Assembly (NCBI GenBank): GCA_045106825.1
Contig: JBGCFH010000132.1
Coordinates: forward strand, 1 to 57,518
Direction: 5' to 3'
Length of the DNA: 57,518 nucleotides
Source: CAWVWD01 sp045106825
Lineage (GTDB): Bacteria; Bacteroidota; Bacteroidia; Chitinophagales; Saprospiraceae
In this document: positions 44,368 to 52,477 of the stretch, in pieces
How the letters are laid out: each line of letters begins with the position of its first letter
How positions within the stretch are numbered: the first letter of the stretch is position 1
Program-made: the position numbers and the translations under genes
Notes under the pieces: generated by a model
Seen by the model: the letters and a program-made list of their open reading frames with translations, nothing else
What the model was told of the DNA's origin: nothing
The model's database searches: none

Positions 44368-45645
44368 TTAATTTCTGATTTCCATCAATTCCGCTTGTAA
44401 CGCAGCTTTAGCAGAAATTTCAACATTAGTTAGAGTACCATTTTCCAAGTTATTGTTTTCATAAGGATCATTTGTCAAATGATAAAATTCGTTATTTCCA
44501 TTCGCATTCACAATCAGTTTATATTCACCATCACTAATTGTCCAAGCATCATCTGTTCCATTATCTCTTTCTGTATACTGAAAATCTCGATGAGTTGATT
44601 CCATCGTCAAAAGCGATTTAAAACTTTTACTATCGTGGATTTCAGTTGTTGTAGAACCAGCTAACTGTGCAATTGTGCTGAACAAATCCGTACTAACAAT
44701 TAAACTATTATCTGAACCTGTTCGTGTTACTCCTTTTCCCGAAACAAACATAGGAACATTCACGCCACCTTGATATAATGAACCCTTTGCTTTTGAGAAG
44801 GAATAAGGCGATTGAGCGACTTGATTTGGTGTTCCATTATCACCAATAAAAATGATAATTGTATTATTTAATTCTTCTTCTGTCATACTTTTCATCAATT
44901 CACCAATCTGAAAATCCAATGCTTCAATCGCTGCCATATAATAAGGTGTTTCGTCCATTCCATCAACATAATCTGGCAAATTTCCTTGTGAATGCATATT
45001 GTTTGGCGGAACATGAAAAGGTGTGTGCGGAGCATTATAAGCTAACCATAAAAACCAAGGTTTGGTCTGTGTATTTACCCAGTCTTTGGCTAAATCTGTA
45101 AATACTTCTGTTATATAATTTGTATTAAAATTTCCGACTCCATCTTCTGTTAGTCGCCAGTCATAATAATCTTGAACATTACCACGAATTAATCCTGCAT
45201 AATAATCCAAGCCAAGTATTTCTGGATTAAAATTATTGAAAGACGATAAATGCCATTTTCCGACAACTGCTGTTGCGTAGGCATTACCAGTGATTTCATT
45301 AATATAATTGTGTAAAATATTTTCAGATGCATCAAGTTCATCTCCTGCCCATTTCACACCAGTTCTATACCCATATTTTCCTGTAATAATCGCTGATCTC
45401 GTAGGGGAACAAGTTGGATTTGTCCAAACATTATTAAAAGTTAAACCATCATTTTTGATTTTATCAATATTTGGTGTATTTGGTTTGATATTTCCTTCTG
45501 AATAACCATTTGTTGCATCTTTTCCCATATCATCGGCGATGATGAGTAAGATATTTGGTTTTGTTTCTGGTTCTGGATTATCAGGTGTATCGTCTGCACA
45601 ACTAACAATAAAAATTACAAATAATAATAGCTGAAAATATTTCAT
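44368..45645 (-). CDS. Lipoprotein sulfatase, cysteine type
   Basis: Sulfatase of 425 aa with a lipobox (IVSC, Cys16). The formylglycine motif CSPTR sits at residues 79-83 (NPTCSPTRSAIITG), so it needs maturation of Cys79 by an FGE or anaerobic maturase. Metal-site and catalytic segments include LLIIADDMGKDA, VGKWHLSS and IIFIGDNGTPN. Substrate is not readable; polysaccharide sulfates are likely for this lineage. No complete FGE gene is in the window; the only FGE-like sequence is the fragment at 49579. It is alone in its operon, followed by a terminator. Confidence 0.92.
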   Translation of the reverse strand: MKYFQLLLFVIFIVSCADDTPDNPEPETKPNILLIIADDMGKDATNGYSEGNIKPNTPNIDKIKNDGLTFNNVWTNPTCSPTRSAIITGKYGYRTGVKWAGDELDASENILHNYINEITGNAYATAVVGKWHLSSFNNFNPEILGLDYYAGLIRGNVQDYYDWRLTEDGVGNFNTNYITEVFTDLAKDWVNTQTKPWFLWLAYNAPHTPFHVPPNNMHSQGNLPDYVDGMDETPYYMAAIEALDFQIGELMKSMTEEELNNTIIIFIGDNGTPNQVAQSPYSFSKAKGSLYQGGVNVPMFVSGKGVTRTGSDNSLIVSTDLFSTIAQLAGSTTTEIHDSKSFKSLLTMESTHRDFQYTERDNGTDDAWTISDGEYKLIVNANGNNEFYHLTNDPYENNNLENGTLTNVEISAKAALQAELMEIRN

Positions 45646-45692
45646 ATTTTTGATTTTACCTTTTGACTATTTCATAAGTGAAAGGTTTAATT

Positions 45693-46220
45693 CTATCCGC
45701 TAATACCTTTTATTTTCCAAACACCGTTTTCATTTCTAACCATAAATACAAACATATCATCCCAAATAAAACTATCAACTTTGGTTTTACCTTCTTTGAG
45801 TTCCCAACCAATAAAAAAGAAATCTGAATCTACTGTTTTATAATAATCGGGTAATTTTGCATCAAACTTAATTTCTAATTCCTCACGATTCAACATTTCA
45901 ATTTTGTAAGTTTCAAGATAATTTTCCATTGTCTTTTCTTTATCTCGAATCGCTCTTTTTATAGATTGACAAAGTTTGTCATCATGTTCTTTTGGTTTAA
46001 AAATTCCATCGCCATCCATTATTAAAACAGCATCACTCATTACATTGAAAACCTTATCACAATCTTCTGAAAAATAGGCTTCTACAATTGATAATGAAAA
46101 TGTTTTTGCAGCCATTTTGTTTTGTTGTGCTATAATGTCTGTTTTTATTTGATTGTGCTTTTTGTGAAGACAAGAACTGAATAACAAAATTGCTAAAATG
46201 TAAATGATTGTCTGTTTCAT
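45693..46220 (-). CDS. Small lipoprotein, unknown function
   Basis: Lipoprotein of 175 aa with lipobox LFSSC (Cys about 17). The mature part (KTFSLSIVEAYFSEDCDKVF and FMVRNENGVWKIKGISG) resembles an NTF2/SnoaL-like cone domain by its end motif, but the match is weak. Same strand as the sulfatase gene and 47 bp upstream of it, so the two may be co-transcribed. Confidence 0.55.
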   Translation of the reverse strand: MKQTIIYILAILLFSSCLHKKHNQIKTDIIAQQNKMAAKTFSLSIVEAYFSEDCDKVFNVMSDAVLIMDGDGIFKPKEHDDKLCQSIKRAIRDKEKTMENYLETYKIEMLNREELEIKFDAKLPDYYKTVDSDFFFIGWELKEGKTKVDSFIWDDMFVFMVRNENGVWKIKGISG

Positions 46221-46249
46221 ATTATGAATATTTGCGTTTTATGATTTTT

Positions 46250-46450
46250 AATTTCTAAATTTTGCTTCGCAAAATGCTTTTTTCACGCAGATTCACGCAG
46301 ATTCACGCAGATTCACGCAGATTCACGCAGATTCACGCAGATTTTTTTTGATAAAAAAGACGATTTTATTAATGAAAAATCTGCGTGAGATGATTGTTTT
46401 GCAAGGCAAAACGTAATATTTTCGTTTTTAAATTTAATATCAGCGAAACA
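46250..46450 (-). repeat. Complete copy of the 10-bp-tandem palindromic element
   Basis: Read on minus: left end tgtttcgctgat near 46450, palindrome ttttgccttgcaaaac, one tctgcgtgag unit, a loop, six tctgcgtgaa units (about 46281-46340), palindrome attttgcgaagcaaaat, and the right end. The same order is seen at 57152-57518. It lies between divergent genes and puts repeat codons into the spurious reading frame of 46313-46510. Confidence 0.88.
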
Positions 46451-46502
46451 GGAATAATTCGCTGAGAAAATTATAAATTCTGTTCCTAAATCTAAATTAT
46501 CA

Positions 46503-46802
46503 ATGATCAAATATATTTTCTTTTTGGCTATTTTTTTACTTGTAAGTTGTGTGCAAGGTGAGCCAGAACTTAGTAAACGTCAAGAGCGACAAATCCAAAA
46601 AATGGTAGAATACAAAGTCGATTCATTGCGAAAAGCACAACAAAAGATTTGTTATAAAACAGTTTTGATTACGGCACAACCAAAAGTAGATTCTATTATT
46701 ATGGAGTTTGAATATGAGGCGATTAATGAAGGATTAGATAAACCTGAAAAGCCTAAAAAACCCGAAAAACCAAAAGTAGATATTCCTGAATTTGAAGAAT
46801 AA
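46503..46802 (+). CDS. Small lipoprotein with Pro/Lys/Glu tail
   Basis: Lipoprotein of 99 aa with lipobox LLVSC (Cys about 16). It has a basic coiled stretch (KRQERQIQKMVEYKVDSLRK) and a repetitive PEKPKKPEKPKV end. Unrecognised. It starts 53 bp after the palindromic repeat element, and the methyltransferase gene follows 26 bp later on the same strand. Confidence 0.6.
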   Translation: MIKYIFFLAIFLLVSCVQGEPELSKRQERQIQKMVEYKVDSLRKAQQKICYKTVLITAQPKVDSIIMEFEYEAINEGLDKPEKPKKPEKPKVDIPEFEE

Positions 46803-46828
46803 TTTAATGGACAATAAAAAAAAAACTA

Positions 46829-47509
46829 ATGAAACTGCAATATTTACTAATCATTTTGATTGCTTTCGCAATTAGCTGTACGAACAATGAAGACAGTCAT
46901 CAACATAATCACGAACATCATGGACATCATCATGATCACAACAAATCGAATAAACACATGAACAAGACTTCGTTTGAAGAATTGGTGGCTCGGTTTGAAG
47001 ATTCGACTCGTGTGGAATGGCAAAAGCCAGATGAAGTTGTTGCTTTGTTAGGTGAAATCGACGGAAAGACAATCATGGATATCGGAGCTGGAACTGGTTA
47101 TTTTGCTTTTCGATTAGCAGAAAAAGGAGCGAATGTTATTGCGGCTGATGTGGACGAACGATTCATTGATTTTATTAATAAAAAAGAAAATGATAAGGTA
47201 ACAACTCGAAAAGTACCTTTCGATAGTCCAAATTTGGCGAAAGCCGAAGTTGATGCTGTCATCATTGTGAATACGTATCATCATATCGAAAATCGAACGG
47301 ATTATTTCAAACAAGTTTTAGACGGTTTGAAAGAAAACGGGCAATTGATGATTGTAGATTTCAAAAAACAAAAAACAACTCATGGACCGCCAGTTGACCA
47401 CAAGTTTACAGAAGCGGAAGTGATGGAAGAGTTGAAAACAGCAGGTTTTACGGAGTTTGAGGTAAATTCGGAATTATTGGAAGAGCAATATGTAATTATG
47501 GCGAAGTAA
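46829..47509 (+). CDS. Lipoprotein-like SAM methyltransferase with His-rich linker
   Basis: Protein of 226 aa. It starts with a signal peptide and lipobox (FAISC, Cys17), then a His/Asp linker with about ten His (residues 24-43, HQHNHEHHGHHHDHNK), then a class I methyltransferase (IMDIGAGTGYFAFRLAEKG, motif I Asp84). The last part (FTEAEVMEELKTAGF) is typical. SAM is cytosolic, so an exported methyltransferase is odd: either the tether has another role or the N-terminus is not a true lipoprotein signal. The His-rich run could bind metal. It sits between a lipoprotein gene and an AraC-type regulator gene on the same strand, with 26- and 23-bp gaps. Confidence 0.8.
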   Translation: MKLQYLLIILIAFAISCTNNEDSHQHNHEHHGHHHDHNKSNKHMNKTSFEELVARFEDSTRVEWQKPDEVVALLGEIDGKTIMDIGAGTGYFAFRLAEKGANVIAADVDERFIDFINKKENDKVTTRKVPFDSPNLAKAEVDAVIIVNTYHHIENRTDYFKQVLDGLKENGQLMIVDFKKQKTTHGPPVDHKFTEAEVMEELKTAGFTEFEVNSELLEEQYVIMAK

Positions 47510-47532
47510 GTTAGGTTAGTAGATTAAAACGA

Positions 47533-48408
47533 ATGAAAAATAATCCGATACATATAAAATTTAAAAATCATCAAAATCCTTATGCTACATTTGATATTAT
47601 TTCATTGGAAGGATTATATACTCGAAAAAATCTGAATCATTCACCTTTTCAGTTACATCTGGTCGAGTTTTATATTATTATATTAGTTGAAGAAGGTGAA
47701 GGAATTCATACCGTTGATTTTACTGATTATTCTTATAAGAAAGGAACATTATTGACTGTAAGAAAAGATCAAATCCATCGCTTTCACAAATATCCTGATG
47801 TGAAAGGTAAAGTGCTTTTGTTTACTGATGATTTTTTGGTGAGTTATCTGGAAGAGTTAGAAGCCTTAAAATCATTGCAACTATTTAATGAACTTTTAGG
47901 TATTCCAAAATTACAATTATCCAACACAGATTTTATTGAAATTATTGGTTTGATTAATCGAATTAAAAAAGAATATTTTAATATTAACGACAATCACACT
48001 TTAGGAATTATTAGAAGTGAATTACATATTTTGTTAGCCAAACTGTATCGTATTAAGTCCAATAATAATCAAATTATAAATAATCGAAAATATTTAAATG
48101 AGTTTATTGAATTTCAGCGTTTGGTAGAAAAAAATGCTCAACAAACAGTCAAAGTGAAAGATTATGCCTTGCAACTTGGTATTAGTACCAAAACGCTCAA
48201 TACGATTACAAAAACTATTGTGAATAAGTCTGCGAAGGCATTTATAGATGATATATGTACACAGCAAATCAAGCGATTATTGATTAATACAAATTTAACC
48301 GTAAAAGAAATTGCTTACATTTCAGGTTTTGAAGAAACGACTAATTTTTATAAATATTTCAAGCGTCAAACGAAACTTACACCAGAGAAATTCCGCTCTA
48401 ATTATTAA
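47533..48408 (+). CDS. AraC-family transcriptional regulator
   Basis: DNA-binding regulator of 291 aa. The N-terminal ligand/dimer domain has the AraC-type cupin strands (VEFYIIILVEEGEGIHTVDF, KGTLLTVRKDQIHRFHKYP). The C-terminal double HTH is clear: VKVKDYALQLGISTKTLN and the second with NLTVKEIAYISGFEETTNFY-KYFKRQT. It starts 23 bp after the methyltransferase gene and probably belongs to the same operon. The inducer is unknown. Confidence 0.9.
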   Translation: MKNNPIHIKFKNHQNPYATFDIISLEGLYTRKNLNHSPFQLHLVEFYIIILVEEGEGIHTVDFTDYSYKKGTLLTVRKDQIHRFHKYPDVKGKVLLFTDDFLVSYLEELEALKSLQLFNELLGIPKLQLSNTDFIEIIGLINRIKKEYFNINDNHTLGIIRSELHILLAKLYRIKSNNNQIINNRKYLNEFIEFQRLVEKNAQQTVKVKDYALQLGISTKTLNTITKTIVNKSAKAFIDDICTQQIKRLLINTNLTVKEIAYISGFEETTNFYKYFKRQTKLTPEKFRSNY

Positions 48409-48546
48409 ATTTTACTGATTACTACATTTTTCAATAAAACATTAACTTTCCCATTTTTACAGTCTTTTTGCTTTTTGTTATAGTCAAATAAACTGAAAAT
48501 GACTTCATCTTTGTGTTATCATTATTTACATAAAACAATAGTTAAA

Positions 48547-49422
48547 ATGAAGTCCATAACATTATTCAGTTTCATTGTATTTGCAATAGTTTTAAGTAGT
48601 TGCAATACAAATGAAGATTCAAATTCAGATTCACAACAAAAAGAAACAACAGAAATGGAATTAACAAACAAACAAAAAGCGGTTGCACTTATCGAAAGTC
48701 TTGAAAATGGTGCAAAAGAACCTATCGGTTATATCAATCCTGAAAAATATATTCAGCACAACTTGGCAGTTGGCGATGGTTTAGCAGGATTCGGAGAAGT
48801 CTTTGCTAATGCTCCAGAAGGTGGTTTTAAAGCAAAAGTTATTAGAGCTTTTGAAGATGGTGATTTTGTATTTTTACATACCGAATATGACTTCTTTGGC
48901 CCAAAAGCAGGATTCGATATTTTCCGTTTTGAAGATAGAAAAATTGTGGAACATTGGGATAATTTAGCAGAAATCACACCAGCAAATCCAAGTGGAAGAA
49001 CACAATTAGATGGCGAAACAGAGATTACAGAAACCAGTAAAACAGAAGCGAATAAAGAGTTGGTAAAAGCATTCGTTAACGATGTTTTGATAAATGGTGA
49101 AGCCGACAAAATCACAGATTATGTAAGTACTGAAACGTATTTACAACACAATTCTCAAATCGCAGATGGTTTAGATGGTTTAGGTGCTGCGTTACAGTAT
49201 TTTGCAGAAAATGGCTTAGTTTTACAGTATGACAATATTCATAAAATATTGGGTGAAGGTAACTTTGTACTGACTGTAAGTGAAGGCAAATTCGGAAAAG
49301 GTGATCATGTTGCTTATTATGATTTATTCCGTCTTGAAGATGGAAAAATCGTCGAACATTGGGACATTATTCAAAATATTCCTGCTGAATCAGAATGGAA
49401 AAATAAAAATGGTAAGTTTTAA
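48547..49422 (+). CDS. Two-domain SnoaL-like lipoprotein
   Basis: Lipoprotein of 291 aa with signal peptide and lipobox LSSC (Cys about 19). It has two tandem SnoaL/NTF2-like domains: the first with EKYIQHNLAVGDGLAGFGEV and FRFEDRKIVEHWDN, the second with ETYLQHNSQIADGLDGLGAA and FRLEDGKIVEHWDI. The paired QHN and EHWD motifs show internal duplication. I start at ATG 48547; the longer reading adds 16 non-signal residues. It is located after the AraC gene and followed by a terminator. Substrate unknown. Confidence 0.85.
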   Translation: MKSITLFSFIVFAIVLSSCNTNEDSNSDSQQKETTEMELTNKQKAVALIESLENGAKEPIGYINPEKYIQHNLAVGDGLAGFGEVFANAPEGGFKAKVIRAFEDGDFVFLHTEYDFFGPKAGFDIFRFEDRKIVEHWDNLAEITPANPSGRTQLDGETEITETSKTEANKELVKAFVNDVLINGEADKITDYVSTETYLQHNSQIADGLDGLGAALQYFAENGLVLQYDNIHKILGEGNFVLTVSEGKFGKGDHVAYYDLFRLEDGKIVEHWDIIQNIPAESEWKNKNGKF

Positions 49423-49447
49423 TACTTCTATTCTATACTATTAAAAT

Positions 49448-49482
49448 AAACCACAAAGGCGAATCGTCTTTGTGGTTTTTTA
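49448..49482 (+). terminator. Terminator after the SnoaL-like lipoprotein gene
   Basis: Eleven-bp arms (aaaccacaaag and ctttgtggttt) with a 9-nt loop, followed by T's. Confidence 0.85.
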
Positions 49483-49578
49483 TACAAAAATAGGAACAAG
49501 TCTTGATTATTATAAAAGAATGAAGTTCCGTATACTAATAGAGAAATACATTTGATTTAAGTTGCGTTAAATATTTGA

Positions 49579-49968
49579 ATTGCCAATGATGAGAAAATAT
49601 CATTAAATAATTTAGATGACCATAATATCTCTGGAATGGGCGGAAATGTATCGGAATGGATGCGAGAAACTTATGCGGAACATTGGAAAATACCTTTTAA
49701 AAATCATATTCAATCACTTCAACAAGATTCAACTTTACCCAAATTAGCGATTGATATTCCGATGTATTATTATGAAACGATTCCAAAAAGTGTTGATTTT
49801 ATTGACGAAAGTCGATTGGTTTATGGTGCAAATTGGTTGGACGAACGTTATTCAATGATTTCTGGTAAAAATCGTGATGGAATTTTTGCGAAGACTTTTG
49901 TAGCGAGTAATCAATCTTTTTCGACTTTGGGTTTTCGATATGTGATTGAGGTGAAAGTTCGAGAATGA
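49579..49968 (+). pseudogene. Truncated SUMF1 (formylglycine-generating-type) relic
   Basis: An open frame of about 130 codons begins just after an in-frame stop at 49576 with no start codon; the first ATG is at 49636. It encodes the C-terminal part of a SUMF1-type domain: SGMGGNVSEWMRETY corresponds to the family's GNVWEW, and NQSFSTLGFRYVI to the closing GFR. The N-terminal two thirds of the domain and any signal peptide are missing. It looks like a relic of a GldJ/GldK-like or FGE-like gene. It sits between the SnoaL lipoprotein and a thioesterase gene. Confidence 0.7.
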
Positions 49969-50003
49969 TAAAAACAAAAATCAAATTAATCAGTTCTATA
50001 ACC

Positions 50004-50387
50004 ATGACAATAGAACAAAGAATTGAACACTCAACAACAAGCATTTTCAAAGCCGTTTTTCCAAATACCACAAATCATTATGACACGATGTTTGGTGGAC
50101 AAGCCTTATACTTGATGGACGAAGCGGCATTTATTACAGCAACACGTTTTAGCCGTAAAAAAATGGTAACGGTAAGTAGTAGCAAAATTGATTTCGAAAA
50201 GCCAATTCCGCACGGAACAATTGTCGAGTTGATTGGTAAAGTGACACGAGTTGGGAATACAAGTTTAGATATTTCAGTCGATATTTATATTGAACAAATG
50301 TACTCTGAACATCGTGAAAAAGCAATTGCTGGAAAGTTTACTTTTGTGGCGTTAGATGATGAGAAGAAGCCTGTTTCAGTATTGTAA
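50004..50387 (+). CDS. YciA/BFIT-type acyl-CoA thioesterase
   Basis: Cytoplasmic hotdog thioesterase of 127 aa that cleaves acyl-CoA. It has FGGQALYLMDEAAFITATRF with the conserved Gly-Gly and Asp-Glu region, VSSSKIDFEKPIPHGTIVEL and GNTSLDISVDIYIEQ typical of YciA-like proteins. I start at ATG 50004 (TIEQRIEHSTTS); the first ATG of the frame (49965) overlaps the relic before it. Converges on the TPR protein gene with a bidirectional terminator between. Confidence 0.85.
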   Translation: MTIEQRIEHSTTSIFKAVFPNTTNHYDTMFGGQALYLMDEAAFITATRFSRKKMVTVSSSKIDFEKPIPHGTIVELIGKVTRVGNTSLDISVDIYIEQMYSEHREKAIAGKFTFVALDDEKKPVSVL

Positions 50388-50395
50388 ATAAAAAA

Positions 50396-50430
50396 TTTTA
50401 GGTGTAAAATATAAAATTTTACACCTAAAA
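50396..50430. terminator. Bidirectional terminator between thioesterase and TPR genes
   Basis: Perfect 15-bp arms (ttttaggtgtaaaat and attttacacctaaaa), A/T-ended so both strands get a T-run. Confidence 0.75.
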
Positions 50431-50446
50431 GGACACACGCAAAAAT

Positions 50447-51634
50447 TTACATACTCATTCTAAACCAGCTCAATTCAGAATCTGTAAACTTGTTATACTT
50501 TTTACTTTTCTGAATAGATTTAGTGAATTTTTTAAAATCTTTCTCTATTCTAAATTTACGAAAAGCATTTTCTCTCAAAAAATCTTGATAGACTTTTTTA
50601 TCTCTAAAGACTTTAGAATCTTTCGCATTTTTCAACGCAGAGTACATTGCTCTTTCATTTTCTTGTAATGCGTAAATCACGGCTTTTCGATAATACATTA
50701 GACCACTGTAAACTTCGCCGCCAAGTTCTCTATCTAAGTGTTGTGCCTTTTCATAAAACTCCAAAGCAGAATCATATTGCTCTTGTTCTTTATACGTATT
50801 AGCGATTTCTTCATAAGCAAATTTTAGATTTTCATTCATCTCAATTGCTTGTTCAAAAGCAGTAATTGCTGCACCATAACTTTTTTGTTTTCGATAAACC
50901 ATTCCTTTATAAAAATAAGATAAGGATTCAGAAGGATTCAATGCACTTGCTTTTTGTAAATCAGCCAACGAAGCAAGATAATCATTTAAAAAGTAATTCA
51001 TCGCCGCACGATTAAAGTAAGCAATAAACAACGTATTATCAGCTTTAATCGCTTTCGTAAACCACTTTTTAGCTTCTCGCATATCATAACTCGAAGGCAC
51101 TTCGATATCTTGATTAAAATATCTCGCAGCACCAATATTATTGTAAGCCATCGCAAAAGAAGAATCAATCGTAACGGCTTTTTTAAAATCTCTTACAGCA
51201 TTATCATATTGTTTTAAATAACAATATGTCATTCCTCGATCGTTCAAAGCATAAGCATGAAATGGTTCTATACTCAATGTTTTGGAAAAATACTGAATCG
51301 CTTTCTCTAAATTTCCTGAAGCATAAGCTGCTCGTCCAGCCGAATAAAAAGCCTCTTCGTCTTTTGTATCCAACTCACACAATCGCTCAAAATCCGCCAA
51401 TGATTTATCATATTCACCTACATTCATATACGTATGTCCACGATAATAATACGAACGAGGATGTTCAGGATGTTCTTCCAGAAAGTCAGAAAAATCTTGG
51501 ATTGCTTGTTCATATTCACCTTGTCGTTTGGCTAACAAACCATCTTTATACTTTGTATAATCAACGGTTTCAGGTTGTGCAAAAACAGAAAACGAAATTA
51601 ATAATGTGAAAAATATCGTTAGTTTAATTTTCAT
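50447..51634 (-). CDS. Secreted TPR-repeat protein
   Basis: The protein of 395 aa has a signal peptide (about 1-19, ending SVFAQ) and about nine TPR pairs: KRQGEYEQAIQDFSDFLEEH, YDKSLADFERLCELD, NLEKAIQYFSKTLSIE, YDNAVRDFKKAVTIDSS and later ones, in the beta-helical scaffold style. The C-terminal part is basic (KKFTKSIQKSKKYNKFTD). ATG 51634 places the start directly at the signal peptide; three more residues upstream are optional. Periplasmic or outer-membrane-associated scaffold; partner unknown. Confidence 0.85.
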   Translation of the reverse strand: MKIKLTIFFTLLISFSVFAQPETVDYTKYKDGLLAKRQGEYEQAIQDFSDFLEEHPEHPRSYYYRGHTYMNVGEYDKSLADFERLCELDTKDEEAFYSAGRAAYASGNLEKAIQYFSKTLSIEPFHAYALNDRGMTYCYLKQYDNAVRDFKKAVTIDSSFAMAYNNIGAARYFNQDIEVPSSYDMREAKKWFTKAIKADNTLFIAYFNRAAMNYFLNDYLASLADLQKASALNPSESLSYFYKGMVYRKQKSYGAAITAFEQAIEMNENLKFAYEEIANTYKEQEQYDSALEFYEKAQHLDRELGGEVYSGLMYYRKAVIYALQENERAMYSALKNAKDSKVFRDKKVYQDFLRENAFRKFRIEKDFKKFTKSIQKSKKYNKFTDSELSWFRMSM

Positions 51635-51821
51635 AACACTCAATGATTTTAGGTATTTTATAATATCAACTCTATAATTTACTAAAAAATCGTATTAAAG
51701 TTTATTTTAATTCAATATTAGTGAAAAATCTTAGAATAAGATTAAGGGAACAGGTAACAAATAATCTCCCCATTCTAACTTATTTATTACCTATTCCCTA
51801 ACATGGCAAAGCCACTACCAT

Positions 51822-51876
51822 AGTTACGAGTTGCGGGTTTGACAGCCAGTCCCGCAACCCGCAACCTGTAACTAAC
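51822..51876. repeat. Inverted repeat of gttacgagttgcgggtttgac words
   Basis: Left arm gttacgagttgcgggtttga, right arm gcaacccgcaacctgtaac. Same words as at 17222 and 27028. Confidence 0.75.
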
Positions 51877-51890
51877 AATCTTGAACTTGC

Positions 51891-51941
51891 AAGTTTTGCT
51901 CCCGAGTCCTCGGGATAAGACTTGACTATTTAGAAACTAAA
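51891..51941. repeat. Interspersed element with cccgagtcctcggg core (copy 2)
   Basis: Reverse complement relative of 33270-33320, with the core palindrome and the flanking ttagtttcta/tagaaactaa conserved over about 50 bp. It suggests a small mobile or recombining element. Confidence 0.8.
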
Positions 51942-52462
51942 TTTATAATCCATAAAAAATCAAGCAGTAATAACACCAAAATCACAGATTTGATAATATT
52001 ATGCTTTATTTTAGTCTTTTTTATTTTAACATATCTCTAATCTTATTTCAAAACTATAAACGGTTTTCCTGTAAAATCTTGTTTATCCTGTCGAAAAACA
52101 CCTCAAATCAACTTGTCTGATTTTTATAAGAAACCATTCAAAACTATATATTTCTAATTGAATAAAATCTCCGAAAATTTGAGTTTTTCAAAAAACAGTT
52201 CTCTGATTTTTTTGTGATTAGAAGAATTTTTATAAACGTTAATTTAGGGAACAGGCATTAAATAAATTCCTCCAAGATTTCGGAGCAAGTTTTCAAAGAA
52301 CCAACCTTTTTCGCTATCCGAAAATCTTCGACTTCTTTAAAGATTTTTTCTTATTTCCTCCAACAAAATTAACGATTCTTTTAATTTTTTAATTTCATGC
52401 ATTTAATTTATATAAATTCCATTTCTATAAATGCTTTCAATCAAACTCACCATCAAAAATTC

Positions 52463-52470
52463 TATCTTTG
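52463..52470 (+). promoter_or_regulatory. TAnnTTTG box immediately before the kinase-fold gene
   Basis: tatctttg matches the Bacteroidota -7 consensus 8 bp before the chosen ATG (52478), which would give a transcript with almost no leader. No clear -33 box was found at the normal distance. Confidence 0.35.
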
Positions 52471-52477
52471 TCATCTT

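Larger units (their letters stand above)
51635..52477. other. Gene-free region of about 840 bp with decayed repeats
   Basis: Contains an inverted repeat at 51745-51801 (gggaacaggtaacaaataat against ttatttattacctattccct), the gttacgagttgcggg word hairpin at 51822-51876, the second copy of the cccgaggactcggg element at 51891-51941 and a partial copy of the gggaacagg words at about 52248-52300. The remainder is AT-rich with no gene. A -7-like box at 52463 precedes the next gene. Confidence 0.75.

Noticed and set aside
46313..46510. A 65-aa minus-strand gene
   Set aside because: Its sequence is the palindromic repeat read through and matches the repeat-derived tail of the HAD gene, so it is an artefact of the element.
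49636..49968. A short independent gene beginning at its first ATG
   Set aside because: The homology to the SUMF1 C-terminal part continues upstream of that ATG in the same frame to a stop at 49576, so it is a relic rather than a small intact gene.
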